Shown piece after piece: positions 55,196 to 64,000 of a DNA stretch of 64,000 nucleotides. The DNA is from Tigriopus japonicus. Taxonomy: Eukaryota > Arthropoda > Copepoda > Harpacticoida > Harpacticidae. A program made the translations under genes and the position numbers. Position 1 is the first letter of the stretch. Every line of letters begins with the position of its first letter. Below the pieces are notes generated by a model. It was not told where the DNA came from and searched no databases. It saw only the letters and a program-made list of their open reading frames with translations. Where the stretch lies: the NCBI GenBank assembly GCA_010645155.1, contig JAAGOF010000066.1, forward strand, positions 325,570-389,569, read 5' to 3'.

Positions 55196-55239
55196 TCAAT
55201 CTTTCATAATAGACCTTCTATTCATTCAATATGGAGGAG

Positions 55240-55300
55240 ACTTGGTGTCGTGGTTGGCGCAGTTTCCTACAGTGAGAGAGGTCCCACGATCAATTCTCCT
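55240..55300 (+). repeat. Possible tRNA-like SINE head
   Basis: GTGTCGTGGTTGGCGCAG and, 35 bases on, CCCACGATCAATTCTC resemble degenerate A and B boxes of a tRNA-derived promoter. Weak evidence. Confidence 0.25.
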
Positions 55301-55445
55301 CCTTGGTCTTTCTCAAGCAAACCTTTAGACGCCAATTCACACCCACAGGATCGCTCTTTTGTCTTTAAATCCACAAATTTGAGGATTGTTCTTAACAACA
55401 ATTGTTTCCATGATTGGACACCCTACCTGTTTTGAGGCATAGAGG

Positions 55446-56593
55446 CAGGGTGGGCATTTGATTTTTGGACATTTTGTCCACCCCTGTCCAAAAGGTGTCC
55501 AAAAGTGTCCAAAAATAAGGCTGTCCAAAAATAGGAGTGTCCAAAAGTGTCCAAAAATAGTAATTCGAAAAATAATGGTTAAAAACTTTTTTAGAATAAC
55601 ATTCTACAAACTTTCTCTCCAAAATAAACGTCACTTGACGAAATCTAAGCAAGAATAAGTCAATTCAGCATAAGAAACTTACACTTAATACATTAAATGA
55701 GCCAATAACTTGAAGGCCAAACTGGACATTTGAACTTTCCACTCTTTTCATTTGACCACCGAGCATCGTCCAAAATGTGGGAAAGAATGATCGACTGAAG
55801 GAATGAACGAACAAACGAATGTGAGACTGGGACTACTAATAACACGCTCACACCACACTTCATGTTAAACATAGTATGCGAGTACATTTTAAAGCTAATT
55901 GTGTCTTGATTTGTGACAAGAGAAGGTTACTTAGTATTTTGATTTATATTCCAAAGTTTATCATTGTTGCAAGTGTTTCCCATCCAAGAGGCAAGAAGTC
56001 TTTTGACCTGACTGTCCAAAAAATGTTAACTATAATAAAGCACACTCAAACTGATATCAGATTGCAATGTGGGTATTATAATGCTTTTGCCAAAGAATTA
56101 AAGCAGTGTTGTTTTACTATTAAAAAAGACAAGACTCTTGTTTACAGATGAGGAAATAAAATGTAAATCTTGAAACATTTTGAACAGTTACACACATTTT
56201 ACCATATTGTATAAACAAAACATTTATTTTTTTAACAATTTATTAACAAGTTATCATGGCAAAGTTTATTTCTCCAAGTAATGTTCCCATTAATAGAACT
56301 ATTTTTGTTTAAGTACACAACCATGCATTCTTTAGAATTCAATTACTTATGTAGTGTAACTGGTTTTTCGTCTGATTTGTACAACTTTCTTTTACGTTTG
56401 TTGGACTTTTGGACACTTATGGACATCTTTTGGGGATTTTTGGACACCCTCTGGGCATTTTTGGACACCTTCTGGGTATTTTTGGACACTTTTGGACACT
56501 TTTGGACACTTTTGGACACTTTTGGACACTTTTGGACACTTTTGGACACTAGGGTGTCCAAAATGCTCTCGATGTCGAAAAATGCCCACCCTG
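55446..56593. mobile_element. Non-autonomous hAT element, 1148 bp (TTTTGGACAC repeats)
   Basis: Perfect 8-bp duplicates CATAGAGG (55438-55445, 56594-56601). Ends CAGGGTGGGCATTTGATT and, inverted, CAGGGTGGGCATTTTTCG. Subterminal arrays of GTGTCCAAAA/TTTTGGACAC point in opposite directions at the two ends. The right array includes about seven consecutive 12-bp units (56476-56550). Confidence 0.88.
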
Positions 56594-56615
56594 CATAGAG
56601 GTCCATAGAGTGGAG

Positions 56616-58157
56616 CAGGGTTGCCAGGTCTTCGACGGCTCTTATCGCCAGATTTGCCACCGAAATTCGCCAGAATTCGCCACCTCACTTGAAAAATCGC
56701 CAGATTTTCGCCAAATTAATTTTTACTAACAACGTTATGTACATAAATAGTCAATCATGCTGAACTAATCTTCAAGGAATACCTCAAATGGTCAATTCTT
56801 CAGTTTTGTTTTTCAACTTTCATTTTAACTTTTATTTTTTGATACAAATTTCATGACACAAGTTCTTGAAGAAAAACGGAATGCCACCATATTGACTTTC
56901 CTTCATGTTTTTCTATTTGTAGCACTTAGAACGCGTTGTAGTTTGTAATTTGTGAACAAAATTGAAATTTTATTGATGCTAAATAAGAAAATCTTTTGGA
57001 CTCTTTTCTGAAATAATGAGAAATTTATAACTCTTTAAAAACAATGTTAATGGTATTACGTTAACGAAATCTGACCAATTGCCATTAAAAAATCCCAAAA
57101 TAGAACGTTATGACTCGAATAGTAATAACCATTTTTATACCAATGACAATGTTCATGCTCTGTATTTTGACCATATGATAATAGATTGAGTAGTAAACCA
57201 TAAAGAGAGCGTAACCAAAACTAACGGGGGCAATCGCAAGATAATAGGACGCATAGTTTATTCAGGATTTCAATTGGCCCTACCATTAAGAAAATCAAAT
57301 TGGGAACTTTTCAAAATCAATTACACATGCGTTTGCCGAAGCTTTTGATTTCATAACAGTCTCTTTTTTCCAAACTCTCTTGTTAAACATTCTAGTCTGC
57401 ATTTTTTACCGATTTTAAGCGGTACACAGAATGTCATTCCATGTAAATCTTGTCAAAAAAAGATGGAACCTGAGTGGGGAAAAGTCATGCCTGATAAAAG
57501 CACTGGTCTGTATTCGGTAAGGGAGTTGGAAATATAATAAAGTCCGTTAAAGCCGATAGAGTCCCTGAACATAGGGCAGGTCACAGATACTGGAATACTA
57601 GTAGATAGTAGATGAGACTTAAAAATTTATAATGGGTCGTCTAATGGATAGATTCGTCGCAAAGCGGGAGGAAGTAAGTTCTACAGCAAAAGAGCGAAAT
57701 AAAATTTTCTTGTTCTTGGTAAAAGCACAAACAAATAAAAAGAACAATTCTTTGGTCAAAGCTCTCCCACCCCCTTAAGTGATTGTTATCTAAAATATTT
57801 AATCCTTGGTTTTCAGTCAGAATGAAAGTCAAAATCATAAGGAGAGAAATAAAGTTTGCTTGAGTTATCGCCAAAAATGGGCGATTTTGCCAATTTTATT
57901 CGCCAAATTAGCTCATTTCGCCAAATTTATCGCCAGAAATACTAAAATCGCCAGATTTATCGCCAGTGATATCAAAATCGCCAGATTTATCGCCAGTGAT
58001 ATCAAAATCGCCAGATTTATCGCCAGTGATATCAAAATCGCCAGATTTATCGCCAGATCAGCTGATTTCGCCAGATTAATTTTTCTATCGCCAGACAGGT
58101 TTCAAAATCGCCAGATTCGTGAAATCTGGCGATAGAAATCGCCAGTTGGCAACCCTG
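56616..58157. mobile_element. Non-autonomous hAT element, 1542 bp (CGCCAGATT repeats)
   Basis: Ends CAGGGTTGCCAGGTC and, inverted, CAGGGTTGCCAACTGG. 8-bp duplicates GAGTGGAG at 56608-56615 and 58158-58165. Both subterminal zones are full of CGCCAGATTTATCGCCAG. A 30-bp unit (TATCGCCAGTGATATCAAAA plus ten bases) is repeated about four times at 57945-58055. Confidence 0.88.
57945..58055 (+). repeat. 30-bp tandem repeat, about four units
   Basis: Near-perfect units containing CGCCAGTGATATCAAAAT and CGCCAGATTTAT, within the right subterminal zone of the hAT element. Confidence 0.85.
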
Positions 58158-58165
58158 GAGTGGAG

Positions 58166-59576
58166 TACAGAAGCTCTTGTAAAAGAAGAGAAGTCTCATT
58201 TTGTGTTCTCGTTTCTGATTGGTCGAGAGACGAGGAGGAAATAGAAGGAAGGAAAAAATCCAAACAATCCAAGATTAGCTGGAAGTCGTTTTTTCCATGG
58301 GCGGCAACAAAGGCGGCAAAATTTCCCTTGATATCAATTTGATCCACTAAATGATAAACATGCAAGAACACACATCTAAGCCATGATCTTGACATTACTT
58401 TAATCTACAACTACATCTGGAACCTTTAATTTTAAGAAACCGAGATTTCCTTTGTTCTGGATCCTTTGGCAGATGTATTTCATAGCCTTTACGCTCATGA
58501 CCTAAAAGCTATTCTGTTTTTGGATTTTATAAACCATTGGTTGGAGTGCTTTTTCTGACTTTCGAAAGCTCATTTCAGTAAGGGATTTGTAACAAATTTC
58601 CGTACAAGCATGTTCCGATTGTAACCTTTTCCGAATACAAGTTTTCCGAATCTGATATTAGTACGATTAGTCAAAAGTACGATTTGGGGCTTATTTACAA
58701 AATTTCTGAATAATCATATGTGTATCGTCGGAAAAAACCCGAGGTAAAGCGGAACCCTAACCATTCGGAAACATGATTTATTCGAAAAAATATATAATCA
58801 GAAAATGGGTAACAAGTAGCTTAGACGGTCATGTCTTACACGGAAAAGTGGTACCGTGGAAAACAGAAAAAAGTTTTCATGCATTCAGTAAGTCATGGAT
58901 ATGTCATTGTAAGCGTGTTCTATAATTAAAGAACATATTACTCCTCACGCTGATTTACATAAGCCTTTGCATTTACAGAATTCATTGGAGGCCATGCTAG
59001 TAAGAGTGAGTCAAGAGATATTAGTAGACTGCTGTATTTTACAAAGAATACATGAACAAATATGTCACACACAGGATCAAGTACTCAAGCAAGTGGAGAT
59101 CATACATTTGCCCCACCACCCCACCTTCGAGGAAATGATAGGCCTTGAGATGTGGGAACGAGCTGGATTTGATATATCTGTAGTAACACCCATAACGTTT
59201 CGCAAACGCCCAATTCCGAATCAATAGCCATAAAAGTCTGGCACCATCCACAAGAGCCGGTAATGCGGCAACGAAGGTCATTAATGCGGGCCAGCTATGT
59301 CGGGGTCACTAGTACAGTGGACGCGAGGTCTGCCAAGCAAACTGTTTGAAAAATAATTCAGGAACACACAAAAGAGATGATGTTTGAGCACATATTAGTT
59401 AGCAAAAACGATTAAACTACACAGTATGGCCAAAAAGATTCTCGAAATTATCCATATTCTCTACATTGAAATGTGAGCTTCTGTCTTGTTTGGATTTTTT
59501 AAGCTTAGCCTTTTCGCCGCCATGAATTTTTTGTCGCTAGTGTCTTGACAACGCTTCTTTTACAAGAGCTTCTGTA
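58166..59576. mobile_element. hAT-type element J, copy 3, 1411 bp
   Basis: Perfect 23-bp inverted ends starting TACAGAAGCTCTTGTAAAAG. GAGTGGAG flanks it at 58158-58165 and 59577-59584; the left copy is shared with the neighbouring element. The interior matches copies 1 and 2 throughout with more substitutions. Confidence 0.9.
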
Positions 59577-59584
59577 GAGTGGAG

Positions 59585-60115
59585 ATGTTAGAGCAGGCCG
59601 GTCGTGAAATTTCATTGTGGGCAGCAAGGGCCGTTTATCATCAGCGACTAGTTGAAACTTGCCCAAACAAACGTATTCGTAGGAGGAAATTTTTTGAAAA
59701 ACTTTTAGCTATCGGCATGTGACCTCTTGCCTTCGGTTTGCTTCTCCCAAATTATACTAAAAAAAGGTGCTTAATGAAGATGATAATTTGATTCACAGGC
59801 ATTAGTTCACGCAATTATAGGATTTGACATTGAAAATATGTCTTGCTCACTTTCACTTGTAATATGATCTTCCACTTGTTTGGGCAAGTATTTCACGATA
59901 TTATTTGGAAATATTTTTCTTTTCACGCAACTTATGGGCAACTTTGGCCAGTATCAGCTACAAACAAGGCGGACAAAATGACGACAATGGCCTCTCTACA
60001 CTCCTCTAAGTTTTGAGGTTGTCGACGAGAAAATGTTAACCCAAATAATTTTTCAACATCTTCAAAGGCAGAAATATTTGACAAACAGAAAATCTTATTT
60101 ACCATCAAGCTAGTT
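59585..60115 (+). repeat. Repeat X, copy downstream of the hAT stack
   Basis: Matches the inverse of 37818-38780 with gaps, for example GCAGGCCGGTC, TTTCATTGTGGGCAGCAAGG and TCAGCGACTAGTTGAAACTT. It shows what the unfilled GAGTGGAG site looked like. The match resumes at about 60910-60975. Confidence 0.7.
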
Positions 60116-60399
60116 TTAGCTCGTATGCTATGATGGCAAAGCTCGATAGTTGACTTGCAAGCTTACTTCAGAGTGTGCTTGCCTGGTTTTCTCCATCGAT
60201 TTGGCTTTTCTTGAATGTGACGGTCCGTTTCGATCTTGAAATTCCCGAAAATCGATGATCGTTCCCTCGCCCGCTTTCAAAGCCGTCACCTCTTGATTTC
60301 AGCTACCCCACATTCCTCCTTTTGTCTCTTTCTCGCACCCTTTTCAATATGGCGCTCTCGAACAGGTCAGGAGGTGGGCAATTTTTGACAGCGAATTCG

Positions 60400-60525
60400 A
60401 AGAAACACTGAAAAGAAGTTCGCTTGGAGTTGGTTCGATCGGCGTTGAAGTGTTCGAATGGGAATGCTTCAACGACGCCGGAGAACTTCCCTCTTGGTAT
60501 GCTTCCAGTCATGCTTCTCGTTGAT
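60400..60525 (-). repeat. Repeat Y fragment, reverse orientation
   Basis: Resembles the inverse of 25190-25310 (GAAGTTCGCTTG..., AGCGTTGAAGT-type stretches) with more divergence than the copy at 63.8 kb. Confidence 0.55.
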
Positions 60526-60533
60526 CAAACCTT

Positions 60534-60819
60534 AGGTCGGTTGTTGAGGTAGTTTGGAAGTATAGTAGAAGCACATCTAGAAGCATAGAAGAAGCATAAA
60601 AGAAGCACATGACGCGCAGTAGATATAACCATGCTCGATCAAGTTTCGCTACATAAGCTGTGTTTTTCAAAAGCAGCTGCGTTTTTCAATCGCAGCTTAT
60701 GTAGCGAAACTTGATTGAGCATGGTTATTTCTACTGCGCGTCATGCGCTTCTTTTATGCTTCTTCTATGCTTCTAGATGTGCTTCTACTATACTTCCAAA
60801 CTACCTCAACAACCGACCT
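60534..60819. repeat. Long near-perfect palindrome, 286 bp
   Basis: Arms of about 125 bp, starting AGGTCGGTTGTTGAGGTAGT, are inverse copies with only a few mismatches. The loop of about 30 bp is centred near 60676. It is AGAAGCA-rich. It could be a fold-back element; any transcript would form a long hairpin RNA. Confidence 0.9.
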
Positions 60820-60975
60820 CTTATGTTCAGGTCAAATAGTGAGGTTTACTTAAAGTTGACTTGAAGTCAATGCTACTAGCAAATCTTGGTGCACGCTAAA
60901 CATACCAGCTTTTGTCTTGGATTTGATCAAATATTTGTCATTTTGTTTCACATGTAGCCCAGCCTTTACAAACAA

Positions 60976-61904
60976 GCTCGGCTCACGAGTTTGCTTTGTT
61001 TCATCAACAAGTTTCGTCTCATAGATTCCGTTTCGCGTTGAAAGTATGCGTATGAAGTAGTTCTTAAGAGTGACCCTTAATTTCTTAATGAACTTTGTAG
61101 ATATGTTAAACCACGGACATCCAGAGATCTCTCGAATGGTCCATGGTTAAACCCAACAACTCAGCTATTCCATAAAGTTGTTGAATACCAGACCTGTAGT
61201 GTAGTTGTAATTGAAATTGCAATTACCTAACTGCAATAACATTTCCAATTAATAGTAATTGTAATGAATTACATTTAAACTAATGTAATTGACATTTTTA
61301 ATTGCATTGTTCAATTACATTTTTGCCAAAGTGTTTAGGTTTTTGGGTTAGAAAGATTACCATAGCCATATTTTTTTAAAGGCATTTGGCGGCAAAAAAT
61401 GAGGAAAAGTTGCCACTTGGCAGCTATTTTTTTTAGATTTCCACATAATTGTTGTATTGCAAAAAATGTGAATGTAAGGAGCACTGCCTAAGACTTTTTT
61501 TCGCAAAAAAAAATATTTTTTTTTGTACATTTTTTGAAATGTGCGTGCTAGTAAACAAGTTCATGGGAACAAAGCGTCAACTTAGCACTATTGACAATTG
61601 ACATTAACTTGAATCCTTAGGTGCTAGGATTGCAGAGTTGATCCTCCCCCGCCCATTATTGACCCAATTTTGCCGATAGGCAACATTATGTGTCTGTAAA
61701 TCGGAAATGTTAAGTGCATGGGGTTTCGCCTTTATTCTTTAAACAAAATTATTTAACAATCAAAATTCATTCTATTTTGTGTATGTCTGCTTTTGGTTTT
61801 GGTAGGCATAAGTGAAACTGCTGATGGAATGAAAGCACTTTTGGCCGAAATTACAGCCCGATTTTTCGATTTCGCTTTCAGTTATCCTTAACTAGATTAG
61901 GGCC
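60976..61904. other. Intergenic with AATTACA/TGTAATT-rich segment
   Basis: 61200-61325 has many TGTAATTG/CAATTACA motifs of the kind found in TIR-element ends (preceded by CAGACCTGTAGTGTAGTTG). No complete element and no gene were found. Confidence 0.4.
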
Positions 61905-63165
61905 TCCATTAATTCCGATCAGTTAGAGAAGGAAAGTAGAGTGATCCAGGAGGTAAAGACGAATCCTAAGGCGTTTTTCTCTTTTGCAAACACAAAGAGA
62001 AAAATGAAGCATCCTGTAGGACCTTTTGAAGTCGACGGTAAAACCGTCAATGATAGTGAGGTTATGGCTAATATGCTTGGAGATCAGTTCTCAAGTGTAT
62101 TTTCAATTCCGAAAAGGGTTGGTAGAGCAGGTCATGACTGTAGTAATGTTGTTGATGAGCCTGGCATAGATAGTCAGGACAATCAATTGGAGGATCTGGT
62201 AGTAACAGATCAAGATGCTTTTGAGGCCATCAAGAGCTTAAAGCTCTCAAGTTCTCCTGGACCTGATGGTGTGACATCTCAGTTTCTGATGAAATGTTCA
62301 CAGATTCTTGCCCCTGTTTTCTCGTACTTGATGCGTCGCATTTTAGATCAGGGCAAGTTTCCCTCTTCTCTAAAAGTAGCTCATGTCGTTCCAATTTTTT
62401 AAGGGCGGAGATAAGTCACTGCCCAGTAATTATAGGCCCATTTCTCTGACTTCCGGTATTGCGAAGGTCTTTGAGAAGATCATGAAGTCCAAGCTTGTTG
62501 AGTATTGGGAAGCTCATGATATCATTCCCCCCAGGGCAGCATGGGTTTCGAGCCCATTTTAGTAAAGACACCCAATTAGTTGACCACATCGGGCAGATCA
62601 TTGAGGGGCTTGAAAGTCACGAGTCAGTTGATGTAGTCTATCTTGACTTTGCCAAGGCCTTTGATAAGGTAGATCATGGTCTTTTGCTCGATCAACTCAA
62701 AGAGTTTGGGGTCCAGGGTAAGGTCCTGAATTGGATTGATAATTTTTATAAGCGAAAGGAAGCAAATAGTTAAAGTTGAAGGGTCTTTCAGTGGCAAGTA
62801 TGATGTCAAGTGTTCCGCAAGGTTCATTTTAGGTCCACTCTTGTTCATTCTCTTTATTGCTCCTCTACAGAAGTTTAGAACAAAAGCCAGTATTTCTTCA
62901 TATGCTGATGACACAAAATAAGTTTGTGGAAGGAATGGCCAGGACTCAAAATATTTAGTTGAGGACATGGAATAAGTCTACTCTTGGGTTGGTCAGAGTA
63001 ATATGGCATTGGACGGGATGAAATTCCGCACAATGACGTATGAGGCGTCAAAATTAGATGTTTCTCTCAAAGACAATGGAGGTTGTGACATTGAGCAGGT
63101 ATCGTCCACGAGATATTTGGGAGTTGTCGTCCAAGATGATGGAAACTTTGATCAAAATTCAAAAT
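61905..63165 (+). mobile_element. LINE (CR1/Jockey-like) ORF2 relic, second copy
   Basis: Frame 61941-62402 covers KTNPKAFFSFANTKRK, then SSPGPDGVTSQFL. After an extra T near 62400 the reverse transcriptase continues with GQHGFRAHF, VYLDFAKAFDKVDHG, GPLLFILFIAP and YADDTK at about 62899. Multiple frameshifts and stops. It ends before the C-terminal part that is present at 40.7-41.2 kb. Confidence 0.85.
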
Positions 63166-63502
63166 CAATAATGGTAATCAAAATTTATAATGACACACAT
63201 TTTTGTCCTGAAATACTAGGACAATAACTTAATAATTAGTTGATGTTTCTGTGTCAGTATTCTTTTTTGTTGAAGAGATATTCTGTTTAAGCCTAAGTTG
63301 CTACATTGTTAGCAATAATTCAAGCCTGAAGAAATTGTTTCTTGACAGTCTTTACATGGTAATTGGAAGGCAGTGGGATAAACTTTGTCCCATTTGTCCC
63401 AATTTGTTTCAAATATGTTTTTGCTTCATTCAACCCTTTTTATTTCTTTTTACGTTCACATTGAGCCCTAAAGCCCCCAATTGCTGAGCTGGAACAATTT
63501 TA
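63166..63502. other. Nothing recognised
   Basis: AT-rich sequence between the LINE relic and repeat Y. Confidence 0.4.
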
Positions 63503-64000
63503 GGTCAGATGTTTTGTGTATTCCAAGGTGTGCTAGCAAAGTTGACTTCAAGGCAACTTCAAGGCAGTTTCAGCCGTTTTGTTGATAGCATAAGCTTTCT
63601 GGAATCAGAAGTACACCAAGCAACTCATGAAAAAGAGAAGTGTACCACTGGTGCCAAGGTGCAACAAGTAGATACGTCAACAATTTTCCAACGCTAGTCA
63701 CATGTTTAGCATGCACAAACATGTGCTAGTTCCATTGACTTCAATTAAACTTCTAGCAAGCTGGGTCGCTATTTGGGCTTAGCATCAGGTTTAATTGATG
63801 ACAGGTTCTCCGAGAAGCACGCTTAGAGAGGAGCATTCCAACGTTGTGGAAGCACTCCCATTTGAATACTTCAACGCTGATCAATCGAACTGCAAGCGAA
63901 CTTCCTTCCAGTGTTTCCTTAAATTAGGTGCCAAAATTTGCATGCTCCTGTGAGATCAATCAATGTTTTGAGTTGAATGGAGTAATATGAAATAAAGAAG
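63503..64000 (+). repeat. Repeat Y, copy 2, uninterrupted (runs off the window)
   Basis: Continuous version of the pieces at 20828-21008, 22996-23057 and 25093-25383, highly similar to them. It supplies the empty sites for two hAT-type insertions in copy 1. Confidence 0.85.

Noticed and set aside
56400..58140. Regular short repeats (TTTTGGACAC; CGCCAGATT) resembling a CRISPR-like array
   Set aside because: They lie inside eukaryotic hAT-type elements with terminal repeats and 8-bp target duplications, have no unique spacers, and no cas genes are present.

Overview
This is animal nuclear DNA, most likely arthropod and possibly a crustacean. Both recognisable host genes have introns, eight TTAGG telomere-type units lie inside one retroelement, and the rest is packed with eukaryotic transposons (copia, Ty3/gypsy, mariner, hAT, MULE, Harbinger, LINEs). 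Nothing looks bacterial or viral, and the species cannot be named from the sequence. One assembly gap (593 N) lies at 14600-15192.

Only two host genes are clear. Both are on the + strand and both encode DEG/ENaC (amiloride-sensitive sodium channel family) subunits. Gene 1 (6242-13564) is split in its last exon by a 4.36-kb copia retrotransposon with identical LTRs and a 5-bp target duplication. If the element and one duplicate are ignored, the channel frame runs on unbroken. Gene 2 (49318-54043) has a phase-consistent four-exon model coding for 494 residues, with a 2.9-kb first intron filled with transposons. A possible terminal exon of an unidentified gene lies at about 42445-42648.

Layout: 1-5.9 kb holds a dispersed repeat, a broken Harbinger transposase and a YqaJ-nuclease relic split by a hAT element. 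6.2-13.6 kb is DEG/ENaC gene 1 with copia. 14.1-16.3 kb is a hAT-type element hit by an LTR element and the gap. 17.6-20.1 kb is a MULE fragment cut by a gypsy relic that carries a TTAGG insert. 20.7-25.4 kb is a repeat with nested hAT insertions. 25.4-30.7 kb is a full-length MULE with perfect 71-bp inverted repeats, a 9-bp target duplication and an eight-exon transposase gene. 32.0-33.4 kb is a second copy of the TACAGAAGC hAT family. 36.5-37.8 kb is an intact-looking mariner. 39.0-41.2 kb is a MITE and LINE pile-up. 42.8-44.6 kb is a TIR-bounded repeat. 45.5-47.9 kb is a hAT MITE holding two younger insertions. 48-49.2 kb is a second copy of the 14-kb hAT element. 49.3-54.0 kb is DEG/ENaC gene 2. 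55.4-59.6 kb is three hAT elements stacked almost end to end. 60.5-60.8 kb is a long palindrome. 61.9-63.2 kb is another LINE relic.

The main theme is layered transposition. Many elements still show exact target duplications, so their insertion order can be read. Several short non-autonomous hAT families each carry their own subterminal repeat (AAGTGCAAA, CGCCAGATT, TTTTGGACAC, TTTAGCTC). All target duplications, splice sites and phases were worked out by eye from the sequence; family names are from motif recognition, not database search.
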